In this document: in pieces, positions 7,672 to 16,281 of the stretch
Layout: every line of letters begins with the position of its first letter
Position numbering within the stretch: the first letter of the stretch is position 1
NCBI GenBank assembly: GCA_947476285.1
Contig: CANJPU010000056.1
Location: 1-35,677 of the forward strand
Length of the DNA: 35,677 bases
Direction of reading: 5' to 3'
Source: Comamonadaceae bacterium
Lineage (GTDB): Bacteria > Pseudomonadota > Gammaproteobacteria > Burkholderiales > Burkholderiaceae_C
Notes under the pieces: generated by a model
The model's database searches: none
What the model saw: only the letters and a program-made list of their open reading frames with translations
What the model was told of the DNA's origin: nothing
Position numbers and translations under genes: made by a program

Positions 7672-9039
7672 ATGACAGTCTCTAACCCGGATTCAGGCAT
7701 CACCGCGGTGCTGACCCGACGCGCCTTGTCGCTGCGGCGCGAGCACTTGCCATCCGAAGTGGACACACTGGCGCGCCAGTGCCTGCTTGATGTGCTGGGT
7801 GTCACCGTGGCCGGCCACGACGATGCCCTGCCTGAGCTGATGCTGGCCGACATGCAGGCGCAAGGCGGGCCGGTGCAAGCCACCGTGATCGGCAGCGGCC
7901 AGCGTCTTGGCATGCGCCAGGCGGCGCTGGTCAATGGCTGCGCCGCGCACGCGCTGGATTTTGACGACGTGAACCTGTGCATCAATGGCCACCCCAGCGC
8001 GGTGATCCTGCCGCCCTTGCTGGCACTGGGCGAGCACCTGGACGCCAGCGGCGAGGCACTGTTCATGGCCTTCATGTCTGGCTACGAATTCGCCTGCCGC
8101 GCCGGTGTGCTGGTTGAGCCGGGCCACTACGCACGCGGCTACCACGCCACATCCAGCGTCGGTGTGCTGGGCGTGGCTCTGTCTTGTGCGCGGCTGCTGG
8201 CCCTGGATGAAATGCAAACCCGACATGCGGTGGGCATTGCCGCGACGCAGGCTGCTGGGCTCAAAGGCATGTTCGGCACGCCGTGCAAGCCGCTGCATGT
8301 GGGCCTGGCCGCGCGCAATGGCCTGGAGGCAGCACTGTGGGCCAGCCAGGGCCTGACCAGCCGACCCGACGCGCTCGAATGCGTGCAGGGCTTCGCCCGC
8401 ACACTGAGCCCCGACTTCCACGCCGATGAAGCGCTGGCAGACCCCGAGCGCTTCTACATGCGAGAGAACCTGTTCAAGTACCACGCAGCCTGCTACGGCA
8501 CGCACTCGGCCATCGAATGCGCCTTGCAACTGCGCAGCGAACACAAGCTGCAAGCACACGACATCGAATCGCTTGTGGTCCGGGTGGAATCCATTGCCGA
8601 TTCCACCTGCAACATCGCCGACCCTCAGACCTCGGCGCAGGCGAAGTTCAGCCTGCGCTTTGCCACGGCACTGGCTTTGCTGGGCATGGACACGGCGCGA
8701 ATTGACAACTACAGCCCAACCCAACTGGCCTTGCCCGAACTGCAGCGCCTGCGCGCAAACACCACGGTTGAACTGGTTGCTGGCTGGGGCACGATGGAAA
8801 CCGAAGTGCATGTGCACACGCGCGATGGACGGCACCTGAAGGCCTGGGCTGACACTGGCATTGCCTCGCGCGAGATTGCGCGCCAAGGTGAGCGGCTGGC
8901 CGCCAAATTCAGCACCCTCACCACCGCGCATCTGGGCGAGGCTGGCAGCCGCGCGCTGGCCGACGCGGTGCAGCGGATTGAGACAGTCTCGGTTCGCCAG
9001 CTCATGGCACTGTGCATTGCCAGCAAGGGGACAAGATGA
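7672..9039 (+). CDS. MmgE/PrpD family protein (paralog 4)
   Basis: This 455-residue protein begins at an ATG with GGAG upstream. It retains LDFDDVN with the acidic pair, INGHPSAVILPP, YHATSSVGVLG, PCKPLHVG with the active-site lysine, and YGTHSAIEC. It is the closest relative in the window of paralog 3 (3769-5214), with which it shares motif wording throughout. Its stop codon overlaps the next start in an ATGA at 9036-9039, so it is translationally coupled to the divergent paralog 5. This suggests the two act on the same pathway or form a complex. It is predicted to be a soluble decarboxylase, dehydratase or epimerase of a di- or tricarboxylate. Confidence 0.9.
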   Translation: MTVSNPDSGITAVLTRRALSLRREHLPSEVDTLARQCLLDVLGVTVAGHDDALPELMLADMQAQGGPVQATVIGSGQRLGMRQAALVNGCAAHALDFDDVNLCINGHPSAVILPPLLALGEHLDASGEALFMAFMSGYEFACRAGVLVEPGHYARGYHATSSVGVLGVALSCARLLALDEMQTRHAVGIAATQAAGLKGMFGTPCKPLHVGLAARNGLEAALWASQGLTSRPDALECVQGFARTLSPDFHADEALADPERFYMRENLFKYHAACYGTHSAIECALQLRSEHKLQAHDIESLVVRVESIADSTCNIADPQTSAQAKFSLRFATALALLGMDTARIDNYSPTQLALPELQRLRANTTVELVAGWGTMETEVHVHTRDGRHLKAWADTGIASREIARQGERLAAKFSTLTTAHLGEAGSRALADAVQRIETVSVRQLMALCIASKGTR

Positions 9040-10433
9040 GCGAGCCCGATGATTCACTGCGCCAGGCCACGGCCGCGCAACTGCGCGCCATGGTGGAGTG
9101 GGCCTTCAGCCCAGCCGGGCGCGACATCCCACAAGCGGCGCGGCGCAAGGCCGCGCTGGTGCTGGGCGACAACATCGCGGCGATTGTCGCGGCGCAGGAC
9201 GAACCCGAGGTGGCCCGGGTGCAGGCGCAACTGGCGGCTGGTGGATCTGGCGCGGGCGTCTCCGTTTTTCGCGCCGGCCTGCCACGCACCGACCGCATCT
9301 CGGCAGCCTTGGCCAACGGCATCGCAGGCAGTTGGTGCGAGCTGGACGAGGGCTATCGACTTGCGCCCTGTCACGCAGGGCTGTACGTCATACCGGCCTT
9401 GCTGGCCGAGGCAGAAACATTGGGGCTGACTGCCGGCGAGTTGATCGACGCGATGGCGCTTTCCTACGAACTGACTGCGCGCATGGCACGCACCTGGATT
9501 TTCCCGCAGATGACGCTGCATCCGCATCCGCAGACGGCGGCCATCGGCGGCGCGATGGCGGTGGCGGTGTGTCGGCGCTTTGATGCAGCCACAGCTTTTA
9601 ACGCACTTACTTCGGCCAGCACCTTGATCACCGTGGGCGGCTACTCGCATGCGGTGCAAGGTGCGCTGGTGCGAAACGTCTGGTCTGCTGTGGGCACGGC
9701 CAACGGCATGCGCGCGGCCGATTGGTCGGCGCTGGGCATAGGCGGCATGCCCGATGGGCCCTACTCGGTGTTCACTGAGTTGCTGGGCCAGCGCCCTTCG
9801 CCGCAGGCCTTGACGCAAGGGCTGGGCGATGAGTGGGCGGTGTGCAACGGCTACCACAAGATACATGCGTGCTGCCAGTCCACCCACTCCGCAGTGGAGG
9901 CCACTCTGGAAGCACTGCAGGCGCTGCCACCAGGCACCAGCCATGCGGACATCGCCGACATTCACCTGCAGACACACAGGCCCAGCATGAGCAACAAGTC
10001 GCCATCGACTTCGCTGGCCGGCAAGTTCTCCTACGACCATGTTCTGGCAACCACACTGGTCAACGGCCACGCCGGCGCCGATGCGTTCGGCGCGCAGTGG
10101 CTGCACGATCCCGCAGTGGCCCGGCTGCGCGAGCAGGTGCGCCTGTCGCTGTTCGAGCCCGCCTTGCCCCGGCCGCACGACAGGCCGGCGCGCCTGACCC
10201 TGCGCCTGCACGATGGCCGGCAGATCCAGACCGAATGCCTCAGTGCCCGCGGCGGTCCCGATCGGCCATTCGAACCGGAAGTGCTGCACAAGAAGATCGA
10301 GACCCTGGTGTCGGTGGCATTTCCGCACCTGGCTCGCAAGCTGCTGGCGCTGTGCGATTTGCCGCCCGCGCTGTTGGCGCAACCCTGGTCTCAGTTGCTG
10401 GCCGAAGACCGAGCGGCTGCTGGGCCGGCTTGA
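9036..10433 (+). CDS. Divergent MmgE/PrpD family protein (paralog 5, atypical active site)
   Basis: This 465-residue protein starts at ATG 9036, overlapping the previous stop by 4 bases, with AGGGGA upstream. The fold-level motifs remain (DRISAALANGIAG, PCHAGLYVIPALL, HACCQSTHSAVEA). The canonical lysine-histidine segment (KPLHxG) is replaced by VRNVWS, so Lys becomes Arg and His becomes Trp. The acidic pair is LDEG instead of FDD. The paralog at 22399 has the same replacements, so they define a subgroup rather than decay. Its chemistry may therefore differ from PrpD or cis-aconitate decarboxylase. In both places the gene sits next to amide hydrolases (an M20 enzyme here, an amidase there), which hints at a nitrogen-containing substrate. 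Confidence 0.85.
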   Translation: MSEPDDSLRQATAAQLRAMVEWAFSPAGRDIPQAARRKAALVLGDNIAAIVAAQDEPEVARVQAQLAAGGSGAGVSVFRAGLPRTDRISAALANGIAGSWCELDEGYRLAPCHAGLYVIPALLAEAETLGLTAGELIDAMALSYELTARMARTWIFPQMTLHPHPQTAAIGGAMAVAVCRRFDAATAFNALTSASTLITVGGYSHAVQGALVRNVWSAVGTANGMRAADWSALGIGGMPDGPYSVFTELLGQRPSPQALTQGLGDEWAVCNGYHKIHACCQSTHSAVEATLEALQALPPGTSHADIADIHLQTHRPSMSNKSPSTSLAGKFSYDHVLATTLVNGHAGADAFGAQWLHDPAVARLREQVRLSLFEPALPRPHDRPARLTLRLHDGRQIQTECLSARGGPDRPFEPEVLHKKIETLVSVAFPHLARKLLALCDLPPALLAQPWSQLLAEDRAAAGPA

Positions 10434-10449
10434 CGCATACACGCCTGCC

Positions 10450-11739
10450 ATGAAGATCGACCGCACCGCGCTGGAACGCGCATTGCAAGACGGCGCAGGC
10501 GCATCCGCCGATCTGTTCGCGCAATTGCGCGCACCGTGGCCGCAAGGTGGCGTTCATCGCGACACCTATGGGCCGGGTGAGCAGCGTGCACACGAGTTGG
10601 TGCGCAGGCACGGTGAGGCGATGGGGCTTGAATCGTCGGTGGATTTTGCGGGCAATCTCGTCCTCACATGGCCTGGGCGCGACCGCGCCGCGCCGGTGTG
10701 GATCACTGGCTCGCATCTGGATTCAGTGCCCGAGGGCGGCAACTTCGATGGCGCCGCTGGCGTTGTCGCAGGTCTGGCGGCGGTGGCCGCATTGCGCCAA
10801 CTGGCCTTCGAGCCGGCTGGCGACATCACCGTGATGGCCATACGTGGTGAAGAGGCCAGCAGTTGGTATCAGGGCGATTTCCACAGCCATGTGGGCAGCC
10901 GTGCGGCGCTGGGCCTGGCGCAGGAAGCCGAGTTGCTGCGAGCCCGGCGCATCAGCGATGGCCGCTCGATGCACGAGCTGATGCGTGCGGCCGGTATGCA
11001 GCCCGAACAAGTCAGGCCCGGCCATGCGGCGATTGATCCGGCGCGGTGCAAAGGTTTTATCGAGCTGCACATCGAGCAAGGCCCGGTGCTGGTCAATCGC
11101 ATGCGGCCCGTCGGATTGGTCAGCGCCATTCGCGGCAGCGCCCGCGCACGCCGCGCGCGCTGCCTGGGCGAGTATGCGCACAGCGGCGCCGTACCCCATG
11201 AGCTGCGCAAGGACGCGCTGCTGGCGGCCTGCGAGTTCTGCACGCGGATGGATGAGGCCTGGACCGATGCACGCACCGCTGGCAAGGATCTGGTGTTCAC
11301 CGTGGGTCGATTTTTCACTGATGCGAGCGTGCATTCGATCACCAAGGTACCCGGCGAGGTGAGCTTCTCAATCGACCTGCGCAGCCAGGAGTCGTCCACC
11401 CTGCACGAGATGTGCGCGCTGGCGCAAGACCTGGCAGCGCGCATTTCGCAACGCCGTTCGGTCCAGATAGACCTCGGCCCCTTCAATGTGTCAGAGCCTG
11501 CCGTGATGGATGCCGCCTTGCTGGACTCGCTGCGCACGGGCAGCGCCGCCCTTAGCCTCGATGCCCTGGTGCTGCCCAGCGGCGCGGGCCATGATGCGCA
11601 GGATTTCGCCCGCGCGGGTATTCCGACAGCCATGATTTTTGTGCGCAACGACAAGGGCAGTCACAATCCGGATGAGGCAATGGATATGCAAGACTTTTTG
11701 ACCGCAACCGGACTGCTCGCATGGCAACTCACCCAATGA
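10450..11739 (+). CDS. M20-family N-carbamoyl amino acid/allantoate-type amidohydrolase
   Basis: This 429-residue enzyme belongs to the M20 peptidase family branch containing N-carbamoyl-L-amino-acid hydrolase, beta-ureidopropionase and allantoate amidohydrolase. Metal-site motifs are complete: GSHLDS (His89), GNFDGAAG (Asp100), RGEEASSW (Glu134-Glu135), ELHIEQGP, and the family signature LPSGAGHDAQ followed by SHNPDEAM. The lid domain segment YAHSGAVP is present. I chose ATG 10450, 16 bases after the preceding stop; the upstream open frame overlaps the MmgE/PrpD gene. It hydrolyses an N-carbamoyl or half-amide group in the cytoplasm, releasing ammonia. In this operon it would fit downstream of ring opening by the imidase-like protein at 6759. 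The exact substrate cannot be read from sequence. Confidence 0.9.
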   Translation: MKIDRTALERALQDGAGASADLFAQLRAPWPQGGVHRDTYGPGEQRAHELVRRHGEAMGLESSVDFAGNLVLTWPGRDRAAPVWITGSHLDSVPEGGNFDGAAGVVAGLAAVAALRQLAFEPAGDITVMAIRGEEASSWYQGDFHSHVGSRAALGLAQEAELLRARRISDGRSMHELMRAAGMQPEQVRPGHAAIDPARCKGFIELHIEQGPVLVNRMRPVGLVSAIRGSARARRARCLGEYAHSGAVPHELRKDALLAACEFCTRMDEAWTDARTAGKDLVFTVGRFFTDASVHSITKVPGEVSFSIDLRSQESSTLHEMCALAQDLAARISQRRSVQIDLGPFNVSEPAVMDAALLDSLRTGSAALSLDALVLPSGAGHDAQDFARAGIPTAMIFVRNDKGSHNPDEAMDMQDFLTATGLLAWQLTQ

Positions 11740-13013
11740 TGCGCAGCGCGCGCGCAGCCGCCGCCGACATCGCTGCCGGGCGCCTGACCAGCCAGGCGCT
11801 GGTGCGCGAATGCCTGGAGCGCATTGATGCGCGCGAAGCCGTCGTGCGCGCATGGACGCACGTGGACCGCGAAGGCGCCCTGCAACAGGCACGCGCGCTT
11901 GACAAGCTGCCCGCGGCTGGCTGCCTGCATGGCCTGCCCGTGGCCTGGAAGGACATCATCGACTGCCAGGGGCTGCCAAGCACCTGTGGTTCTCCCATCT
12001 ATGCGAACCATCGCGCGGCGATTGACGCCGGCGCGGTGGCGATGTCGCGCCACGCGGGCGCACTGGTGCTGGGCAAGACAGTCACCGCCGAGTTTGCGGC
12101 CAGCCACCCCGGGCCCACCACCAATCCGCACAACAGCGCGCACACGCCGGGCGGCTCATCCAGCGGTTCGGCCGCTGCCGTGGCCGATGGCATGGTGCCA
12201 CTGGCCATGGGCACGCAAACTGGCGGCTCGGTGATTCGGCCAGCGAGCTTTTGCGGCATCGTCGGGTTCAAGCCCAGCTTTGGCCTGATCAATCGACAAG
12301 GTGTGAAGCAGGTGTCTGACAGCTTCGATACCGTGGGAACATTCGCGCGCAGCGTGGAAGATACAGCCCTGCTTGTGGCGGGCGTGACGGGGCGCAGCGA
12401 TTTCCTGGACATCACCGCGCAGCCACCGCCGCGCGTCGTGCTGTGCAGGGGCGCGGACTGGATCGAAGCCCATACGGATACGCGCAATGCGCTGCAGGCC
12501 ACCATGCTGCGGCTCTCACTCAAGGGCGTGCAGGTGGACGAGCTTGCGCTGCCACACGAATTCGACGGCATGGCGCAGGCGCACCATGCGATCGAGTATT
12601 TCGAATTGGCCAGGGCGCTGCAGCATGAGTATCGGTGCCACCGCGACCTGCTCTCCGATGCCATCGTCTCTCGCATCGAATCGGGACTGGCCTGCGACCC
12701 AGCCGTCTACGAAGAGGCCCTGGTGCTGCGCGCGCAGTGCCAGCGGCTGATGAACGCAAGCTTCAACCCAGCGACCGATTTGCTATTGACACCCAGTGCT
12801 CCGGGCCAAGCGCCCCAAGGTTTGGCCAGCACCGGCAAGGCGGTTTTCAATCGTCTGTGGACTGCGCTGGGCCTGCCCTGCATCACGCTGCCCGGCTTTG
12901 TTGGTTCCGAGGGCCTGCCGATTGGCGTGCAGTTCGTGGCCGGCGCGCGCCAGGATGCGCGGCTGCTCTCGCATGCGGTCTGGCTTGAACAACACGTCAT
13001 GAGGCACGAGTGA
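11721..13013 (+). CDS. Amidase signature family hydrolase (short form)
   Basis: This is a 430-residue amidase signature enzyme. The Ser-cisSer-Lys triad can be located: Lys77 in VAWKDI, cis-Ser146 in GGSSSGS and nucleophile Ser170 in TGGSVIRPASFCG. Substrates are carboxylic amides hydrolysed to acid plus ammonia. The frame overlaps the M20 gene by 19 bases if ATG 11721 is used. ATG 11736 would instead give an ATGA stop-start overlap, and either is plausible. The enzyme is shorter than the second amidase in the window (554 residues) and not closely similar to it. It probably acts as a half-amidase in the pathway encoded by this operon. No signal peptide is present. Confidence 0.88.
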   Translation: MATHPMMRSARAAAADIAAGRLTSQALVRECLERIDAREAVVRAWTHVDREGALQQARALDKLPAAGCLHGLPVAWKDIIDCQGLPSTCGSPIYANHRAAIDAGAVAMSRHAGALVLGKTVTAEFAASHPGPTTNPHNSAHTPGGSSSGSAAAVADGMVPLAMGTQTGGSVIRPASFCGIVGFKPSFGLINRQGVKQVSDSFDTVGTFARSVEDTALLVAGVTGRSDFLDITAQPPPRVVLCRGADWIEAHTDTRNALQATMLRLSLKGVQVDELALPHEFDGMAQAHHAIEYFELARALQHEYRCHRDLLSDAIVSRIESGLACDPAVYEEALVLRAQCQRLMNASFNPATDLLLTPSAPGQAPQGLASTGKAVFNRLWTALGLPCITLPGFVGSEGLPIGVQFVAGARQDARLLSHAVWLEQHVMRHE

Positions 13014-13017
13014 CATC

Positions 13018-14220
13018 ATGAGTTTGCCCAACACCCCCCCTGCGTCGCTCGACTTGGCTCAGGCCAGAGACTTGTTTCCCGGTTTGCGCGAAGTCGTCTA
13101 CATGGATGTGGCCGGCCGCGCCCCGATGTGCACGCCAGTGCGCCAGGCGCTGAATACTTATTTTGACGCAGCGCAAACCGGAGGCGACAAGGCGGCGATG
13201 TTCCGATCACTGGAGGCCGCACGCTCTGGCTTTGCCCGGCTGGTTCACTGCCATCCGGACGAAATTGCGATCACCAAGAACATCTCTGAAGGCCTGAACA
13301 TCGTGGCCACTTCACTGCCATGGCGTGCGGGCGACAACGTGGTGGTGTGCGAAGCACTGGAGCATGCCAACAATGTGTATGTGTGGCGCAATCTCCAGCG
13401 GCGCCTGGGCATCGAGATCCGCAATCTGCACAGCAGCGACGGGCAATACCCGGTGCAAGACATGATCGCGGCCATTGATAGCCGCACCCGCATCGTCACC
13501 GCCTGCACCCACACCTTCACGCCGGGGTTTCGCACCGACTTGCACACGCTGGGCTCGGCCTGTCGCATGGCGGGGGCCTTGTTTCTGCTGGACGGTGCGC
13601 AGTCACTGGGCATCACCGAAATCGACTTGAGCCGGCTGCCGGTGGACGCGCTGGCGGTGTCCACCCAGAAGGGATTGCTCGGTCTGTACGGCATGGGCTT
13701 TCTCTATGTGCGGCGCGAGCTCGCGCAGGCCATGGAGCCGGTTTACCTGGCTCGCTTTGGCGTGGACCTGGGCGAGGCGGGCGAAGCGGCCGCTGATGAC
13801 GGCGTGCTTGCGCTGATGCCCGCTGCACGGCGCTTTGATCTGGGCAACTACAACTTTCCAGCGGCCGTGGCAGTGGAGGCCTCGATGGCGCTGCTGCAAC
13901 AAGTGGGCATCGCGCGCATCGAGGCGCACACGCGCGCACTGGCCGCCACGCTGGCGCAGGGCTTGACCCATCTGGGTCTGCAGGTTTGTGGCGGCGCGGT
14001 GCACCCAACACGCGACCACATCGTGAGCGTGGGGCGGCCGGGCGCCGGGCACAACGCATCGGGCGATGCGCGCATGCAATCGCTCTACGAGAGCTTGTCG
14101 GCACAAGGCGTCAAGCTGTCGATTCGCAAGGACATGCTTCGCTTTTCGCTGCACTTGTACAACAACGAGGCGGACGTCTCCCGTGTGCTGGAGATCGCAT
14201 CGCGCTGGCGCAGCCAATGA
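13018..14220 (+). CDS. Class V (PLP-dependent) aminotransferase
   Basis: This is a 400-residue fold-type I PLP enzyme of the class V aminotransferase/cysteine desulfurase family. Cofactor motifs are visible: ITKNISEGLN for phosphate binding, LLDGAQSLG with the Asp that contacts the pyridine nitrogen, and STQKGLLG with the Schiff-base Lys218. The N-terminal segment VVYMDVAGRAPM is typical of the isopenicillin-N epimerase/kynureninase-like branch. It begins 4 bases after the amidase stop, so it is part of the operon. It could deaminate or desulfurise an amino acid liberated by the upstream amidohydrolases. A role in iron-sulfur assembly is unlikely, since no isc or suf genes are present. The substrate is not determinable. 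Confidence 0.87.
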   Translation: MSLPNTPPASLDLAQARDLFPGLREVVYMDVAGRAPMCTPVRQALNTYFDAAQTGGDKAAMFRSLEAARSGFARLVHCHPDEIAITKNISEGLNIVATSLPWRAGDNVVVCEALEHANNVYVWRNLQRRLGIEIRNLHSSDGQYPVQDMIAAIDSRTRIVTACTHTFTPGFRTDLHTLGSACRMAGALFLLDGAQSLGITEIDLSRLPVDALAVSTQKGLLGLYGMGFLYVRRELAQAMEPVYLARFGVDLGEAGEAAADDGVLALMPAARRFDLGNYNFPAAVAVEASMALLQQVGIARIEAHTRALAATLAQGLTHLGLQVCGGAVHPTRDHIVSVGRPGAGHNASGDARMQSLYESLSAQGVKLSIRKDMLRFSLHLYNNEADVSRVLEIASRWRSQ

Positions 14221-14256
14221 GGCCTGGCAGCCGCACGAAAGAAAAGTGAGCCCATC

Positions 14257-15234
14257 ATGAACAGCATTGCCGCCCCTTCCCGCGCCCGGCGTTTTCGGGA
14301 GCTGCTGGCCAACGCGCGCCCCGTCGTCTCACCCGGCGTGTTCGATGGCTACAGCGCGCGGCTGGTGGAGTCCATGGGGTTTTCAACCGCGGCCACCACC
14401 GGCGCGGGCCTTGCCAATTCATTGATCGGCCAGCCAGACATCGGCCTGCTCAGTTTGCGTGAGAACGTGGATGCCTGCCGGCATATTGCGCGCAGTGTTT
14501 CCATTCCGATCATGGCCGATGCCGACACCGGCTATGGCAACGCGGTCACGGTCTACCACGTGGTGCAATACTTCGAAGAGGCCGGTGTGGTGGGCATCAA
14601 CATGGAAGACCAGTTAAGCCCGAAACGCTGCGGCCACATGCGGGGCAAAGAGCTGGTGTCCGCCAGCGAGATGACGATGAAAATCGAGGCGGCGATCAAG
14701 GCGCGCAAGGACCCCGACTTCATCATCAATGCACGCACCGATGCCATCGCGGTCGAGGGCATTGAGGGCACACAGGCCCGCGTGCGCGAGTATGTGGCCG
14801 CTGGTGCCGACATGATCTACGCTGATGCGGTCCGCTCCGAAGACGACATCCTGCGGGTGCTGGAAGCCGCAGGCGATGTGCCGGTGAACATCAACATGGG
14901 CTTTGGCATTCGCAGCCGACCGACCAGCCCGCTCTTGTCGCTGGGCCGTTTGCGCGAGATGGGTGTGGCGCGGGTGAGCATGCCGCGCCTGCTCAGCGCA
15001 TCGGCGATTTCCGGCATGCAAAAGGCGCTGCTGGTGCTGCGCGATTGCATGCAGACCGGCGAGGCCGCCGATCGGCCCGACCTGCTGGTGGGCATGGACA
15101 CCATCTCGTCGCTGATGGACTACGACCGCATCTCCGCCCTGGAAAACGATTTGCTCAGCAGCGAAGAGCTGCGCCGAAAATACCGTGATGGCGAGCGGCA
15201 CTATGTTGTCTCGCAAGCACCCAAGCGCGACTGA
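14257..15234 (+). CDS. Isocitrate lyase/PEP mutase superfamily enzyme, 2-methylisocitrate lyase-like
   Basis: This 325-residue TIM-barrel protein carries the superfamily motifs MADADTGYGN (metal and substrate loop) and EDQLSPKRCGHMRGKEL with Cys125. The KRCGH loop with catalytic cysteine marks the C-C lyase group (isocitrate or 2-methylisocitrate lyase) rather than phosphonate mutases, which lack that Cys. PrpB-type proteins are slightly shorter (about 295). It follows the aminotransferase by 36 bases and precedes a Bug protein. In a pathway with MmgE/PrpD enzymes it could cleave a methylisocitrate-like product into pyruvate or glyoxylate plus a dicarboxylate. Oxaloacetate or carboxy-PEP chemistry is an alternative. 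Confidence 0.88.
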   Translation: MNSIAAPSRARRFRELLANARPVVSPGVFDGYSARLVESMGFSTAATTGAGLANSLIGQPDIGLLSLRENVDACRHIARSVSIPIMADADTGYGNAVTVYHVVQYFEEAGVVGINMEDQLSPKRCGHMRGKELVSASEMTMKIEAAIKARKDPDFIINARTDAIAVEGIEGTQARVREYVAAGADMIYADAVRSEDDILRVLEAAGDVPVNINMGFGIRSRPTSPLLSLGRLREMGVARVSMPRLLSASAISGMQKALLVLRDCMQTGEAADRPDLLVGMDTISSLMDYDRISALENDLLSSEELRRKYRDGERHYVVSQAPKRD

Positions 15235-15258
15235 TCCCGGGATGATCCATCACCTGAC

Positions 15259-16263
15259 ATGATGTTCCAAAGACGCGATTTTCTGCAGGCCCTGGGCGGC
15301 CTCGGTGGCGTGGCGCTGGCGGGCCAGTGCGGCCCTGCGCTGGCGCAAGCCGACGCGGCTGCCAACTATCCGCAGCGGCCCATCCGTCTGCTGTGCCCCT
15401 TTGCGCCGGCCGGTGGTGTGGACATCACGGCGCGCGCCATCGCACAAAGGTTGGCGCAAGTCTGGTCGCAGCCGGTCATCGTTGAAAACCGACCGGGTGC
15501 CAACGGCATGATCGCGGTGGACATGGCGGCCAAGTCAGCACCTGACGGCTACACCTTGACAATGGTCTCGTCGAGCCACTCGGTCAATGTCACGCTGCAG
15601 GGTCATCAGCAGCCCTACAACCTGGAGCGCGATCTTGTTCCCATCACCCAGGCAACCACTCAGCCCTATGTGCTGGTGGTCAACCCCGCTCTGCCGGTTC
15701 GCTCGGTAGAAGAGCTGGTGGCCTTGGCGCGGGCCAAGCCCGGCAGCCTGACCTTCGGCTCTTCCGGTATCGGCGGCTTCAGCCATCTGGCTGGCGCGCT
15801 GTTCGGATCGCTGGCGGGCATCCAACTGACGCACGTGCCGTACAAGGGCGGCGCGCCTGCAATGGCCGATGTCATTGGGGGGCAGATCAGCATGCTCTTT
15901 TCAACGATTCTTCAGTCGCATGCCCACACCTTGGCAGGCAAGCTGCGCCCGCTGGCGGTGAGCACCGCCCGGCGTTCTGCCTCGCTTCCCACCATTCCCA
16001 CCATGCAAGAGGCCGGTGTCGCTGGCTACGAGATGGCCGGCTGGTATGGCGTCTTGGCGCCGCGAGCCACGCCCGCCGCCATCGTGGACAAGCTCAACCG
16101 CGAGATGGTGCGCATCCTGCGCCTGCCCGAGCTGCGCGAGCGTCTGGCGGTAGATGGCTCAGAGCCGGTGGGCAGCTCATCCCAGCAATTTGGCGAACAT
16201 ATGCACACGGAAATCGTCAAGTGGCGCAACTTGATCCGTGAGCTGGGCATTCGCTCTGAGTAG
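15259..16263 (+). CDS. Bug/TctC-family periplasmic solute-binding protein, Tat-like signal
   Basis: This 334-residue protein belongs to the tripartite tricarboxylate transporter substrate-binding (Bug) family, which binds organic acids or amides in the periplasm. The N-terminus contains QRRDFLQ (Arg5-Arg6) followed by a hydrophobic stretch and ALAQA near residue 30, which resembles a twin-arginine signal. The mature part has the Bug loops PFAPAGGVD, ENRPGANG and APDGYTL, and the later HVPYKGGAPA. It closes the ten-gene operon. The membrane partners TctA and TctB are absent from this window, as is usual for orphan Bug proteins in Burkholderiales. The start could also be the second ATG at 15262. 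Confidence 0.92.
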   Translation: MMFQRRDFLQALGGLGGVALAGQCGPALAQADAAANYPQRPIRLLCPFAPAGGVDITARAIAQRLAQVWSQPVIVENRPGANGMIAVDMAAKSAPDGYTLTMVSSSHSVNVTLQGHQQPYNLERDLVPITQATTQPYVLVVNPALPVRSVEELVALARAKPGSLTFGSSGIGGFSHLAGALFGSLAGIQLTHVPYKGGAPAMADVIGGQISMLFSTILQSHAHTLAGKLRPLAVSTARRSASLPTIPTMQEAGVAGYEMAGWYGVLAPRATPAAIVDKLNREMVRILRLPELRERLAVDGSEPVGSSSQQFGEHMHTEIVKWRNLIRELGIRSE

Positions 16264-16281
16264 CCCACTCAACTGGCGGGC

